A DNA stretch of 64,000 nucleotides. Origin: JAJRPT01 sp964465945. Lineage in GTDB: Bacteria > Bacteroidota > Ignavibacteria > Kapaibacteriales > UBA2268. Location: positions 1 to 64,000 of the forward strand of contig CAYXMM010000010.1 in the NCBI GenBank assembly GCA_964465945.1. Reading direction: 5' to 3'. The stretch's first letter is position 1; the number at the start of each line of letters is the position of its first letter. The notes below the pieces were generated by a model that searched no databases, was not told the DNA's origin, and was given only the letters and a program-made list of their open reading frames with translations. This document shows, piece after piece, positions 43,921-54,195 of this stretch. The translations under genes and the position numbers were made by a program.

Positions 43921-44643
43921 ATGGGAAGAGCGTTCGAATACCGAAAACATAAGAAGTTTGCACGTTGGTCTGCAATGGCAAAGAATTTTACTAAATTATC
44001 AAAGCAAGTAATGCTTGCAGTTAAATCCGGCGGACCTGACCCTCATTCAAATTATAAATTGAAAATTGCGATCCAAAATGCTAAAACTTTCCAAATGCCT
44101 AAGGAAAATATTGAAAATGCGATAAAGAAAGCGGTAGCAAAGGATTCCGAAACTTTTCATGAGTTAGTTTATGAAGGTTATGCTGCTCATGGGGTTGCGG
44201 TTTATGTGGAGTCTGCTACTGATAATCCGACAAGAACTGTGGCGAATGTGCGTCTTGCTTTCTCTAAGTGTGGCGGGCAATTAGGCACTTCAGGTTCTTT
44301 GAGCTTTTTGTTTGATAAAATGTCTATGTTTAAATTTCCTTTGAATAATCTTGATAAAGATGAGTTAGAACTTGAGTTGATTGACTTCGGAATGACAGAT
44401 ATTGAAAGTGATACCGATGAAGATGGTAAAGAACATTTAACTATTTATGCTAATTTTACTGACTTTGCTAATATGAATAAGGCACTTGAGGAAAAGGGGA
44501 TTACTCCTGACGAGGCAAAGACTATTTATTTACCTAATGATAGTAAAGAAGTAAGTGATGAGCAAGCGGAAGATGTGATTAAACTAATTGAACGTCTCGA
44601 AGAAGATGATGATGTGTTGGCAGTTTATACAAATATGAAATAA
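43921..44643 (+). CDS. YebC/PmpR (TACO1-like) regulator
   Basis: 240 residues with the conserved N-terminus of the family (MGRAFEYRKHKKFARWSAMAK in slightly longer form), the KEN-type loop (MPKENIENAIKKA) and YEGYAAHGVAVYVE. Members act as transcription regulators or as translation factors that help ribosomes through proline-rich stretches. A TAATTTTG -7 element lies at 43885-43892 without a clear -33 partner. A strong terminator follows directly at 44645-44670, so it is a single-gene transcript. Confidence 0.93.
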   Translation: MGRAFEYRKHKKFARWSAMAKNFTKLSKQVMLAVKSGGPDPHSNYKLKIAIQNAKTFQMPKENIENAIKKAVAKDSETFHELVYEGYAAHGVAVYVESATDNPTRTVANVRLAFSKCGGQLGTSGSLSFLFDKMSMFKFPLNNLDKDELELELIDFGMTDIESDTDEDGKEHLTIYANFTDFANMNKALEEKGITPDEAKTIYLPNDSKEVSDEQAEDVIKLIERLEEDDDVLAVYTNMK

Positions 44644-44644
44644 A

Positions 44645-44670
44645 GACAAGTTTTACTTGTCTTTTTTTTT
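44645..44670 (+). terminator. Rho-independent terminator after the YebC-family gene
   Basis: GACAAG (44645-44650), loop TTTTA, CTTGTC (44656-44661), then nine T (44662-44670). Confidence 0.9.
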
Positions 44671-44735
44671 GCTAAGAATTACTTTTTTAAAATGGCATAA
44701 TATTTGCACGAGTAAAGAATATTTTCGGGGGAAAA

Positions 44736-45173
44736 ATGAATAAAATTCTTTATAATAAAGTAACTTTTACTTTAATTTGCATAATCACGATGATGCTTCT
44801 TTCATCGTTTATTTACCATAGTTTCATTGTTGAAGAAATAACTCCTTTAATTGATAATGAGCTTGATGAGAGTTATAATAATACTATACAACTAAATATT
44901 ATGAACGCAAGTGGGGAAGCGGGTTTAGCGTCAAAATTAAAACAATATTTTAGAAAAAGACATTTCGATGTTGTTGAAATTGGGAACTTTAAATTTGAAT
45001 CGCCTAAAACTCTTGTTATTGATAGGGTTGGGGATATGCGTTCAGCATATAAGGTTGCAAATGCGATTGGTATTGCAGATTCTTTAGTTTCAATGAATAT
45101 TGATTCGACTATGTATTTAAGAACTACGCTTGTAATTGGTAAGGATTGGAAGAATTTAGAATGTTTTAAATGA
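44736..45173 (+). CDS. Membrane protein with LytR C-terminal domain
   Basis: 145 residues: one N-terminal transmembrane segment (about 9-27) and a periplasmic LytR_C domain (about 50-143) with the pattern NIMNASGEAGLASKLKQYF and VVEIGNF. LytR_C domains accompany cell-wall polymer ligases or occur alone; their ligand is not settled. Start preceded by a G-rich site (GGGGG). It overlaps the next gene (pdxB-like) by 4 bases and both follow the terminator at 44670, so they form a two-gene operon. Confidence 0.82.
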   Translation: MNKILYNKVTFTLICIITMMLLSSFIYHSFIVEEITPLIDNELDESYNNTIQLNIMNASGEAGLASKLKQYFRKRHFDVVEIGNFKFESPKTLVIDRVGDMRSAYKVANAIGIADSLVSMNIDSTMYLRTTLVIGKDWKNLECFK

Positions 45174-46222
45174 TTAAAAAGACGTTATATTATGATGAAA
45201 TGCTTATTCTTCCAGAAGAATTTCTTGAAGATTATAATTCATTTAAGTTTTCAGCAAAGGAACTTAGTAATGATGAGTTAATTGCTAATGGTTGTAATAT
45301 ACTTCTTTCACGCTCCACAATAAAAGTAAATGAAAAGCTACTAAATAATGTTCCGTTGGAATACTATGCAACAGCAACTGCAGGGTTTGACCATGTTGAT
45401 GTTGAGTATTTAAGTAATAATCAAGTTAAGTATTTTATAGCTTCAGGTTGCAACTCTAATTCTGTGGCAGAATATGTCTTATTAAATATAGCAAAATATA
45501 GGAATATAAACAGTTTAAAATATACGGATTTATGTATTGGGATTATTGGTTTTGGAAATATAGGTAGAAAAGTCGCTTATTATTGCAATTTATTGGGGAT
45601 AAAAGTTTTAATTAATGATCCAATTTTAAAAGAAAACAATTTTAAATTTCCAGAGTATTTTGAATATGTAGATTTAGAAAAATTGCTAAAAACTGCAAAT
45701 GTAATAACAAATCACGTCCCATATTGTGATAATGGTAAGTATCAAACTTTAAATTTATTGAATGAAAATCTTAATTTATTGCAAAATAATTGTTTGTTTA
45801 TTCATTCTTCTCGTGGTGGAATTGTAAATGAATCTTTACTTATAAACAATATAAAAGAAAAAAATATATTTGCTGTTGTTGATGTGTGGGAAGATGAACC
45901 ACTATTAAATAATGAACTTCTGACATTATGCAAGATTGCAACTCCACATATAGCAGGGCATACTATAAATGCAAAATTAAATGCTTCGCAAATGATTTTA
46001 AATGATATGTTTATGCAAGGAATAGCAAATGAAACTTTTATTTTAGGAAATAGAAAAGAAGAGTATACTATTCTTAGTAATATCATCGAAAAATTAGAAA
46101 TTGCAAGAAATCGTAGAAAAATTAATGAAGATTCAGTTTGGCTGAAGTCAAATCCAAACTCTTTTAGCGAGTTTAGAAAAAATTACCCTCAACGTAACGA
46201 AAGTTTATTCTGCAAAATGTAA
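45170..46222 (+). CDS. pdxB: Erythronate-4-phosphate dehydrogenase (vitamin B6 synthesis)
   Basis: 350 residues of the D-2-hydroxyacid dehydrogenase family. PdxB oxidises 4-phosphoerythronate in the DXP-dependent route to pyridoxal phosphate. Features: NAD-binding GIGFGNIGRK-type motif (GIIGFGNIGRKV), the PdxB-style CNSNSVAEYV, catalytic Arg in HSSRGGIVNE, Glu in DVWEDEP and His in TPHIAGHT. The shortened C-terminal tail differs from the E. coli form but is normal in Bacteroidota. Its start overlaps the LytR_C gene, and its end is 1 base from the convergent beta-helix gene. Another 2-hydroxyacid dehydrogenase role cannot be fully excluded. Confidence 0.85.
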   Translation: MIKKTLYYDEMLILPEEFLEDYNSFKFSAKELSNDELIANGCNILLSRSTIKVNEKLLNNVPLEYYATATAGFDHVDVEYLSNNQVKYFIASGCNSNSVAEYVLLNIAKYRNINSLKYTDLCIGIIGFGNIGRKVAYYCNLLGIKVLINDPILKENNFKFPEYFEYVDLEKLLKTANVITNHVPYCDNGKYQTLNLLNENLNLLQNNCLFIHSSRGGIVNESLLINNIKEKNIFAVVDVWEDEPLLNNELLTLCKIATPHIAGHTINAKLNASQMILNDMFMQGIANETFILGNRKEEYTILSNIIEKLEIARNRRKINEDSVWLKSNPNSFSEFRKNYPQRNESLFCKM

Positions 46223-46223
46223 G

Positions 46224-47657
46224 TTATATTATAATTATTTTAAAATACTTATTCTTTTCTGTTTCAATAATAATCGCGTTAAATTTATTATTTAATTCGA
46301 ATTTATAGAGTTTGTTGAATAAATTAATCTCATTGATTTTTTTACCATTTATATCATAAATGAGTATAGATTTTATAAACTCCTTATTTTTTAATTCAAC
46401 TATATTATTTAAAATATTAAATTCAATATCATCTTTCTTTTTGACGTTGGTTGAAGTTTCCTCAATACCACCTTCAACTGCTCCAATACTTCTAAAATTT
46501 AAAAACTCTTTACTATTAAAATCATATTTTGGTAATAAGACTTTTTTACCTTTTCCAACTAAGTTACTTGTTGAATCAAGTTCTGTATAATCAGAATTAA
46601 TCATAGGGTCAATATTCATATAATTTTTAGATGGGTTTATAAGATTCGGTGACCAATTAGAATTACTTAAGTTATAGAAGAAATTATCTGTAATTTCAAA
46701 ACTTTCTGGTCGTGTGTTGGGTCCTATATTTACAGGTGTAAAGTTAATATTTTCATTAACATAGAATAAATTATTAATAATGGAATTATCGCCACATTCT
46801 ATGAATCTTTCTCCAACAGATTCTTGAAGTATTCTAAAAATCCATTTATCAGGATTAATAAAAGTATTGTTAATAATTTCTATATTTATCGAATTAACAA
46901 ATGCTAATGGCGCCATAGAACCAACAAATATATTAGAATACACCCATAGGTTTTTTGCTTCATATTTCGCATCTATCGGACGGAAGAAGTCAAGCCCTGT
47001 GCTTCCGCCTAAGTTAATTCCACGATTACCTGCATTTATGAAGTAATTTCGCTCAATATATAATTCACTTGTTCCACCTTTGCCTTGAATTGCTTCTGAA
47101 CCCATATTTGTAAAACTATTTTGCGTGATTGTTCCACTATGGCAACCAACCATATCAATACCGCTTCCACCTGGTGAGCCATTCTCAAAAGTGCAATTAG
47201 AAATTAAAAAATTATCTAATCCCGAGAGTTTTAATAAATCATTATTTCCTGTGCTTTGCATATCTTTGAAAGTACAATTATGGAATTGAATATACTGCGT
47301 TGGACTATCAGTGGTGCCTCCATCATCAACATTAAAGCCGTTAGAAGTTTGATTTTGAAATGTTAAATTCTCAAACCTTACATATTCCCAATCTGTAATT
47401 TGAAAAGCAGAATAACCTCCGTTAATTATAACATTGCCATTGCCAATTATATATATATAATTATTTATGTTACCTTTCAAATTTTCATGGTATGTTCCTC
47501 CATTGTAAGTATTTTCTGCAATTAAAAGAGTATCACCAGATTGTAATAAACTAAATGCTGTATTGAAATTATTTAATTCGCAAGAAGAACAAAAATTATA
47601 TGTCTTTGAAAAGCTTAAAGATGAAGTTATTATTATTATTATTAAAATTATCTTCAT
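46224..47657 (-). CDS. Secreted right-handed beta-helix protein with degenerate T9SS-like tail
   Basis: 477 residues from the ATG at 47657, chosen because GGAG lies 9 bases upstream; an ATG 21 bases earlier has no such site. A signal peptide (MKIILIIIIITSSLSFS) is followed by a parallel beta-helix (about 30-390) with strands such as NDLLKLSGLDNFLISNCTF and GSEAIQGKGG, like pectate-lyase or alginate-lyase folds. No lyase active site is recognised. The last 60 residues resemble a T9SS sorting domain in strand order (KSILIYDINGKKINEINLF) but lack the usual PNP start. It is a paralog of the 56182-57666 protein: both begin with a 'GDT-x-x-IAE-x-TYNG' strand. Confidence 0.8.
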   Translation of the reverse strand: MKIILIIIIITSSLSFSKTYNFCSSCELNNFNTAFSLLQSGDTLLIAENTYNGGTYHENLKGNINNYIYIIGNGNVIINGGYSAFQITDWEYVRFENLTFQNQTSNGFNVDDGGTTDSPTQYIQFHNCTFKDMQSTGNNDLLKLSGLDNFLISNCTFENGSPGGSGIDMVGCHSGTITQNSFTNMGSEAIQGKGGTSELYIERNYFINAGNRGINLGGSTGLDFFRPIDAKYEAKNLWVYSNIFVGSMAPLAFVNSINIEIINNTFINPDKWIFRILQESVGERFIECGDNSIINNLFYVNENINFTPVNIGPNTRPESFEITDNFFYNLSNSNWSPNLINPSKNYMNIDPMINSDYTELDSTSNLVGKGKKVLLPKYDFNSKEFLNFRSIGAVEGGIEETSTNVKKKDDIEFNILNNIVELKNKEFIKSILIYDINGKKINEINLFNKLYKFELNNKFNAIIIETEKNKYFKIIII

Positions 47658-47712
47658 TTCAAACACTCCTTCAAACATTTTAAATAAAATAAAATTAAAA
47701 TTAATAATATTT

Positions 47713-47744
47713 CAAAGATAAACAAGTTCAATTTTTTAATTTTG
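47713..47744. promoter_or_regulatory. Divergent promoter region between the beta-helix gene and argD
   Basis: TATCTTTG on the minus strand (47720-47713) is a perfect -7 element for the beta-helix gene. TAATTTTG on the plus strand (47737-47744) is a perfect -7 element for argD. Neither has a convincing -33 TTTG, so only the -7 elements are supported. Confidence 0.4.
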
Positions 47745-47778
47745 TAATCACAAAACAAACAATTATTTAAAATATAAT

Positions 47779-48966
47779 ATGAATAAATTCCAAGAATTAG
47801 ACAAAACCTATCACTTTAATAACTATGGAAGATTTCCAATAACTATGTCTCATGGGAAAGGTTGCTCATTGTGGGATACTGAGGGCAATGAATATCTTGA
47901 TGGACTTGCTGGAATTGGAGTTTGCTCCTTAGGTCATTCACACCCAGATATTACAAAAACAATATGTGAACAAGCAAATAAAATAATGCATGTATCAAAC
48001 TTCTTTACAACAGAGCCAAATGCGATGCTTTCAGAATTAATTTGCAAACTTTCTGGAATGGATAGAGTGTTTTTCTGCAATTCTGGTGCAGAGGCAATCG
48101 AGGGTGCAGTGAAGATTGCAAGAAAATATAATTTTATGAATGGTAGGGAAAATTGCGAAGTGATTTCATTGGAGAATGCGTTCCATGGGCGAACTTTAGC
48201 AACAATTACAATGGGAAAAAAGAAGTATCAGGAAGGGTTTGGTCCATTACCTACTGGTTTTAACAAAGCAAATTTTAATGATTTTGAAGACTTGAAATCA
48301 AAAATTAATGATAAAACAGGCGCTATAATAATTGAACCAATTCAAGGTGAGGGTGGAGTTTATGTTGCAGATGTAGAATATTTGAAACAAGTGAGGGAGT
48401 TATGCGATAAAAATAATATGTTGCTTATTTTTGATGAGGTTCAATGTGGAGTTGGAAGAGCTGGTTATCTTTATGCTTTCCAAGAGTATAGCGTTAAACC
48501 GGATATCTTATGCTCGGCAAAAGGGATTGCCGCAGGGTTTCCAATGGGTGCTGTAATGGCGAGTCAAAAGGTTGCTAATTGTATTGAACCAGGTAATCAC
48601 GGAACTACTTTTGGAGGAAATCCTCTTGCTTGTGCTGTGGCTTTGACGACTCTTCAAATAATTAGTAATAATAATTTTCTTGACGAAATTAAAGATAAAA
48701 GTCAATATTTTATAAGTAGATTGAATAAAGAACTTAGTCAATTTAAAGAATTTGTTGAAGTTCGTGGCAAAGGATTAATTATTGGGGTGCAACTAAACAT
48801 TCCTTCTCGCCCGGTCGTATTAAAGATGTTAGAAAAGGGTGTAATTGTAAATTCTACTGCTGATTCTGTGATAAGAATTTTGCCACCACTAATAATTTCA
48901 AAAGCTGAAATTGATAGGATTGTTGAAGTTCTTATTATTTCATTGAAAGAAACATTAACTAATTGA
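47779..48966 (+). CDS. argD: Acetylornithine aminotransferase
   Basis: 395 residues, class III PLP aminotransferase converting N-acetylglutamate semialdehyde to acetylornithine in arginine synthesis; many also serve lysine synthesis. Motifs: CNSGAEAIEGAVKIARKY, FHGRTLATITMG, IIEPIQGEGGVY, IFDEVQCGVGRAGYL, and the PLP lysine in CSAKGIAAGFPMGAV. No other arg genes are near except carA, 44 kb away. The stop overlaps the upstream reading of the hydrolase gene. Confidence 0.92.
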   Translation: MNKFQELDKTYHFNNYGRFPITMSHGKGCSLWDTEGNEYLDGLAGIGVCSLGHSHPDITKTICEQANKIMHVSNFFTTEPNAMLSELICKLSGMDRVFFCNSGAEAIEGAVKIARKYNFMNGRENCEVISLENAFHGRTLATITMGKKKYQEGFGPLPTGFNKANFNDFEDLKSKINDKTGAIIIEPIQGEGGVYVADVEYLKQVRELCDKNNMLLIFDEVQCGVGRAGYLYAFQEYSVKPDILCSAKGIAAGFPMGAVMASQKVANCIEPGNHGTTFGGNPLACAVALTTLQIISNNNFLDEIKDKSQYFISRLNKELSQFKEFVEVRGKGLIIGVQLNIPSRPVVLKMLEKGVIVNSTADSVIRILPPLIISKAEIDRIVEVLIISLKETLTN

Positions 48967-48983
48967 TTTTAATAAGGATTATT

Positions 48984-49760
48984 ATGATTTTATTTTTCTT
49001 AATTTTAAACGTTCTTTTTGCAGTTGAGCCAAGTTATAATTATGATAAAACTCCAAAAGATTATGACTTGAAATATAAAGAGGTTCAAATTGAGACTAAA
49101 GATAGTATGAAGTTAAATACTTGGATAATATCGGAAAATGAGAATTATTCTGATGTTTTGATTATGCTCAACACTGACATTGGGAATATGAGTAATTTCC
49201 TACCTTATGCAAAATATGTATCTAAAAATCTTAAAAAAGCAGTTGTACTTTTCGATTATAGGGGCTATGGGAAAAGTAGTAAATTTACTTTTTCAAAATA
49301 TGCACTTTCAATGATTGAGTTTGTTGAGGACACAAAGTCAGTCATACAATATATTCATAAATTAAATCCAAAATCAAAAGTTTCGCTTTATGGTTTTTCG
49401 ATGGGAGCAACGATTGCGGTTTTAGCATCAAAGGATGAAAATATAGAAGGATTATTTTTAGATAGTCCTATGATAGATCCAAAAGATGTTATGGCAAGAA
49501 TTAGCAATAAAAATGTATTCTTAGACAACGAAGAGCAATTTAATTTAACAAATGCTGCAGACCAAATTAGAGCAGATGAAGTATTTATCATTCAAGGTAA
49601 AAATGATAATGTGGTTGATGCAAACATAACAACGAAATTTTATTCACAATTAATTGTCAGAAAAAATATTTTAATTTTAGAGAATAACAAGCACGGAGAT
49701 TTATCTCACTTATATCCTGACCTATACTTAAATTATTTAAAGACTTTTTTGATAAATTGA
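48984..49760 (+). CDS. Exported alpha/beta hydrolase
   Basis: 258 residues from the ATG at 48984, which has AAGGA 6 bases upstream. A longer reading from a TTG at 48963 lacks such a site. It has a signal peptide (MILFFLILNVLFAVEP), an alpha/beta hydrolase fold with nucleophile Ser in LYGFSMGATIAVL, an oxyanion strand FDYRGYGKSS and a late His in NNKHGDLSHLYPD. The family includes esterases and peptidase-like enzymes (FrsA/BAAT-like); the substrate cannot be told. It lies 18 bases after argD and is probably co-transcribed. Confidence 0.82.
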   Translation: MILFFLILNVLFAVEPSYNYDKTPKDYDLKYKEVQIETKDSMKLNTWIISENENYSDVLIMLNTDIGNMSNFLPYAKYVSKNLKKAVVLFDYRGYGKSSKFTFSKYALSMIEFVEDTKSVIQYIHKLNPKSKVSLYGFSMGATIAVLASKDENIEGLFLDSPMIDPKDVMARISNKNVFLDNEEQFNLTNAADQIRADEVFIIQGKNDNVVDANITTKFYSQLIVRKNILILENNKHGDLSHLYPDLYLNYLKTFLIN

Positions 49761-49818
49761 TTCATATTATTGAAATATCTCAATCTCTTAAAATCATTTT
49801 TAAAAGGTTGCGATTTCC

Positions 49819-52800
49819 CTATTCTACAAATATCACCTTAATTGTTTGAATTTTACCGGGTTCTGTGATTTTGATTATGTAGGTGCCGTTGCTGAGTTCG
49901 TAGTTGTACTTTATTTGTTCGCTGTTTTTTGTCGTTTGTGTTTGTTTTGTGATTACTTTACCTGTTAAATCGCTGATTTCTATTTTATATGCTCCGCTTT
50001 CGTAAGTGTTTAGTATTATTGTAGTTCTGTTTAGTGTTTGTATGTTTGCAGGGGTGTAATTCTCAATTAAACGCATTGAATCTAAACATACTTCGTAAAT
50101 TGTGATGTTCCCGTCTTTGCGAAGTGGGATTAAAAACTCATTATCTGTCGTGAAGTTGCTGATTTTTATAGGGTTTTCGTGGTTCCGTGCTAAGTTTATT
50201 CTTGATTTAATGTCTTTAATTTGTGTTTGATAGTTAGATTTATTTAAGTAATCAGCGATGTCAATTACAAGTCTTCCATTTGCATAACTATATGTTGTAT
50301 TGTCGGTTATGTAAATTGCATCTTGATTGATGTTAAGCGTCAAATTGTAGTTAAAATCTATTGGAAGTGGAATTTGTTGTTGCAATTCTAAACTTATTTT
50401 GTTTGTGATGTTGTCATTCGGATAACCTGTTGCATTGCTTACACTTGCAAGTATTTCTGCTTTGCAAACTCCAGTAATATAGATTGTGTCTGTGGCTTTG
50501 CAATCACCCTCTGTTTCAACAATTAATGTGTCGATATACTCGCCAATATTTGTCGGATTGAAAATAATATTTATGTTTTTATTATTAATATTTGCATTAA
50601 ATTTAGCAGTGTTTTTTGTGATAATAACATCTCTATCCGCAGTTATGGTCTGGGTTTTGGTGCTACCGAAGATTATTTCGCCAAAATTAATGTTATTTGT
50701 GCTTAGATTTAACTCTGGATTTGCTTGTTTTACTTCAATATTATTTGTCGTTTCACAACCATTTTCATCTGTTACTCGAAGCCAGTAATTGCCTGCTTCT
50801 GTGATTGTTATTGTTTTTGAATTTGCACCTGTATTCCACTCATAATTTGTAAAATCTTTATTTGGGTAAATAGCAACCGGGTTTTCGCAAATAATAGTTT
50901 CACCGAGTATCTCAAAGTCAGGTAGGGGATACTTCGTAACTTCTTTTGTTGCAGTTATTTCACAACCTGCTTCACTTGTGATTGTAGCTGAATAATTACC
51001 GCTTTCGCTGACTTCTATACTACGTGTAGTTTCACCAGTGTTCCAAAGGTAAGATTTACCTTCAGGGTTGAGGGTTAAAGTTGTACTTTCCCCGTCGCAA
51101 AATGTTCGATTTCCGAGAATATCCGCTTGAATTTCGTTCATATCGCTGATGACAATTTCTTTTGTTAATTCGCAGCCCGTTTTTATATCTTTCGCTGTGA
51201 TTGTGAATGTCCCCGACTGATTAAAAGTTCTTTTTCTAACTCTTGAATTATCAGACCATTGAATACTAATATTCGGGTCTGCTTCAATCTCAATCTCCAC
51301 GCTTCCACCATCACAAATTAGCAGACCATTAGGAGCTTTAACGTCAAAATCTGGCAATGGATTAACTTTAATTTCAATGCTTGCAGTATTTGAGCATTCA
51401 CCTTCTGTTACTGTGGCAGAATAAACCCCCGCTGTCTTCACGACAATATCTTTCGTAGTTTCACCAGTATTCCACACTATTGTTTCATACGCTTTATCCA
51501 GCGAAATAGTAGCACTATCACCCTCGCAGAAGTTGTTTTGGGTGGCGGATAAAACTGGCAAAAAGTCATTTATTACAATTGTTTTAAGTAATGCACACTT
51601 ACTACTATCTATTGCCAAAGCTGTATAAGTCCCAGTGTTATAGACCGTGAAAGACTTTGATATTATGCTGTCGTTCCATACAACTTCATAATTTTCATTG
51701 GTAAATAAGACTAAACTATCATTTTTACAAAGATACTCTTTACTTTGTTCAACTTTTGTTTCTAATATTTCTTTAATAGTAACTAATGAACTATCTCTTA
51801 AAGTGTCAGTTGAATTATAAACTTTAACTTTATAATAACCTTCATTTATTTTATTGACGTTCTTAATAATAGGTATTGAATCATTTGAGTAAAAGCCGTT
51901 TGGACCCTCCCAAGTATAGGATGCACTTGGAACATCATAAAAAGGAGGGGCTTTTAATATCAAATCCTCGTTTTCGCAAATATCTACAAAATGATTAATA
52001 TTTAAAAATGAATATTTACAAGAAAGGGTTTTAGGTAATCTTCTACCAGTTGAAACATAGCTAATTGTTTTACTCTGATTAAAATCAATTTTACTAAACA
52101 CTAATTTATTAAAATTTTCATTTGGATTTTCAATTACGCTAACAAATTTCTTATTTGCATCATTACAAATAATTGTGCCATTTGGAGCTAATTCTAAATC
52201 TTCGACACCTAAATCTATATCTGTTGTTTCGATGATTTTAAAACTATTAACATTATCTTTATTATTAATAGAGTCTAAATTATATTGAACTAAATATTTT
52301 TCAGTAAAATTGAAATATTCTTTCTCGACGCCTAAATAAAGTTTTTTTGAATTTGGTGAAAACTCAAGGGATTTTGGAATAACAAATTTAACATCATAAA
52401 ATTTCTTTGGCTTATAATCTACATTAGTAATTGCAATATTAGAAATTTCACCAGTGCTATAATTGAAATCAGCTAAAAGCAACTTATTGTTCAAATCAAA
52501 TTCTTTACCTAGGAATACAATCGCAATTTTTTTTCTATTTGGTGATACTTTTACTTGAATTGAAACTAATGAATCCAGTTCAGATGAAAATTTATTTATT
52601 ATTGGGTTTAGAGTGTCGAATCCATTACTATCAAATCTATAAGCAATCAATTCACTTGTTAAGTATTTACTACATAAAATCCAATAACCTTTGTTATTAT
52701 TATTTAATGTTATTTCTATACCGTTTATACACGCTGTTCTAATTTTTATAAAATCATTTGTTGAAATCATTTGTTTGTTTTTTGAATTATACTTCCATAT

Positions 52801-53253
52801 TCTTATTCCTAAATCATCTAAATTCATCCAAGCAGGTAATAAACCTTTCCAATTCTCTTCTCCATAAGTATAAAATATGTAATGTGTATTCTCATCTGAT
52901 ATTTCATTGATGCAAAAAGGAGCATCATCAATTCTTAAAATAGGATTTATTTTTATAAATTCATCAGAAATATTAAAAACAATATTAAACATATCGTCAT
53001 ACAAATATTGAAAATCGGCAGCAAAAAGGAAATTGCCTTCTTTATCTGAAATTGAAATAGGGTGGTCTGCACCATTACAAGATTTTCCGTCCAATGCTAT
53101 TATAGGCTTACTTGCCATATTCCGAAAAGATAAATTAGGCGTTGGTAAACCACTATAGCTATCATAACAACCAAAATACCAATTGTAGTACTCTCTTTGA
53201 GAATACAAATTACTTATGCTAAATAAAAATAGTATAAAAATAATCTTTTTCAT
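49819..53253 (-). CDS. Secreted T9SS protein with Ig/PKD-like repeats
   Basis: 1144 residues from the ATG at 53253; an ATG six codons earlier is also possible and neither has a clear ribosome binding site. A signal peptide (MKKIIFILFLFSISNLYSQ) is followed by a beta-propeller-like N-terminal part (about 30-410). Then come five Ig-like repeats of 75-90 residues, each containing ICENP/FCEGDS and W-NTGETT-type strands, as in large gliding-type Bacteroidota adhesins. A choice-of-anchor segment (NINFGEIIFGSTKTQTI) and a T9SS sorting domain (YNYELSNGTYIIKITEPG) close the protein. The function is unknown; surface display is inferred. Confidence 0.82.
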   Translation of the reverse strand: MKKIIFILFLFSISNLYSQREYYNWYFGCYDSYSGLPTPNLSFRNMASKPIIALDGKSCNGADHPISISDKEGNFLFAADFQYLYDDMFNIVFNISDEFIKINPILRIDDAPFCINEISDENTHYIFYTYGEENWKGLLPAWMNLDDLGIRIWKYNSKNKQMISTNDFIKIRTACINGIEITLNNNNKGYWILCSKYLTSELIAYRFDSNGFDTLNPIINKFSSELDSLVSIQVKVSPNRKKIAIVFLGKEFDLNNKLLLADFNYSTGEISNIAITNVDYKPKKFYDVKFVIPKSLEFSPNSKKLYLGVEKEYFNFTEKYLVQYNLDSINNKDNVNSFKIIETTDIDLGVEDLELAPNGTIICNDANKKFVSVIENPNENFNKLVFSKIDFNQSKTISYVSTGRRLPKTLSCKYSFLNINHFVDICENEDLILKAPPFYDVPSASYTWEGPNGFYSNDSIPIIKNVNKINEGYYKVKVYNSTDTLRDSSLVTIKEILETKVEQSKEYLCKNDSLVLFTNENYEVVWNDSIISKSFTVYNTGTYTALAIDSSKCALLKTIVINDFLPVLSATQNNFCEGDSATISLDKAYETIVWNTGETTKDIVVKTAGVYSATVTEGECSNTASIEIKVNPLPDFDVKAPNGLLICDGGSVEIEIEADPNISIQWSDNSRVRKRTFNQSGTFTITAKDIKTGCELTKEIVISDMNEIQADILGNRTFCDGESTTLTLNPEGKSYLWNTGETTRSIEVSESGNYSATITSEAGCEITATKEVTKYPLPDFEILGETIICENPVAIYPNKDFTNYEWNTGANSKTITITEAGNYWLRVTDENGCETTNNIEVKQANPELNLSTNNINFGEIIFGSTKTQTITADRDVIITKNTAKFNANINNKNINIIFNPTNIGEYIDTLIVETEGDCKATDTIYITGVCKAEILASVSNATGYPNDNITNKISLELQQQIPLPIDFNYNLTLNINQDAIYITDNTTYSYANGRLVIDIADYLNKSNYQTQIKDIKSRINLARNHENPIKISNFTTDNEFLIPLRKDGNITIYEVCLDSMRLIENYTPANIQTLNRTTIILNTYESGAYKIEISDLTGKVITKQTQTTKNSEQIKYNYELSNGTYIIKITEPGKIQTIKVIFVE

Positions 53254-53302
53254 TATAAAATATAGTCTCATTTATTTGATAATAAGTGAGACTATTCCTT
53301 TT

Positions 53303-53935
53303 TCAATATGGTGAACAAAGAGTTTTTACATTAAAGCAACCAGTTTGTTGATTAGGTGCAGGTTCAGATGGTTCAATACTTGAAGGACAGCTATTCCCAA
53401 CATTACCCGAGATTGCCGGTCCGTAATAAGGATCTAATCTTATTTGTCCATTTTGATCAACGCATAATTTCCAAATTGTTTCACAATAAACTTGCTCCCA
53501 GTAGCATGGGTAATAATATATCAATCCACCAATATTAGTTTTATACCAACAAACATCTTCTATTCGTGTGATATAAAAATCAGGCATAAAAGGCACATCG
53601 CAAGGAGGTAAATCAATATTACAATCTTCTAACACAAAATTTATAAATTCATCTGAGACTAAATAGTCCCATATATATTCTAATACCTGGTCCGTTGTCC
53701 AAGTTTGGTTACAATTTGGGTCTAGCCTCGTAAATCCATATACTCTTACATCGCTATAAGCAGTTGACAAACCACATTTAAAACATATATGAACTTCATA
53801 ATCACATCCGTTAATATTCAAAACTTTTACAGTAGAAGAATAGTTAGTTGGACATGATTGGCTTTTAGCTTCGTTAATACTAATTGATAAAAGTACAACA
53901 ACACTTAAAATCAATATTTTAAATTTTTGATACAT
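53303..53935 (-). CDS. Exported cysteine-containing protein of unknown function
   Basis: 210 residues with a signal peptide (MYQKFKILILSVVVLLSISI, cleavage near residue 25). The mature protein has 17 cysteines, many placed singly between aromatic strands (HICFKCG, EDVCWYK, YYYPCYWEQVYCET), suggesting disulfides outside the cell. There is no repeat and no sorting domain. It is upstream of the large Ig-like T9SS gene on the same strand, with about 50 bases between them, so they may share a transcript. No known family. Confidence 0.7.
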   Translation of the reverse strand: MYQKFKILILSVVVLLSISINEAKSQSCPTNYSSTVKVLNINGCDYEVHICFKCGLSTAYSDVRVYGFTRLDPNCNQTWTTDQVLEYIWDYLVSDEFINFVLEDCNIDLPPCDVPFMPDFYITRIEDVCWYKTNIGGLIYYYPCYWEQVYCETIWKLCVDQNGQIRLDPYYGPAISGNVGNSCPSSIEPSEPAPNQQTGCFNVKTLCSPY

Positions 53936-54169
53936 TTTTTTATCTTAAATTAGTTAAACAAAATCTTTTTTTTTAGTCCATAAAAAATTATGAACACCAA
54001 CAAACATAAGCATTTAGGTTAGATGCCGTTCCGCCTATACTTTTGTTTAACTAAATTATAAAGTTTGAACTCCTGTAATTTGTTTTGCTTAGAACATTTA
54101 ATTTGTAAATTATTTTTAATTTCATAGTAGAGAGAATTTGCGATTTCGGATTGTTGTATAAAGCAAGCG

Positions 54170-54195
54170 TATATATATATATATATATATATATA
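54170..54195. repeat. TA dinucleotide microsatellite, 13 units
   Basis: An uninterrupted TA run between GCG and AGGAG, in the non-coding spacer. Such runs can slip during replication; here no gene start is close enough on either strand to suggest phase variation. Confidence 0.85.
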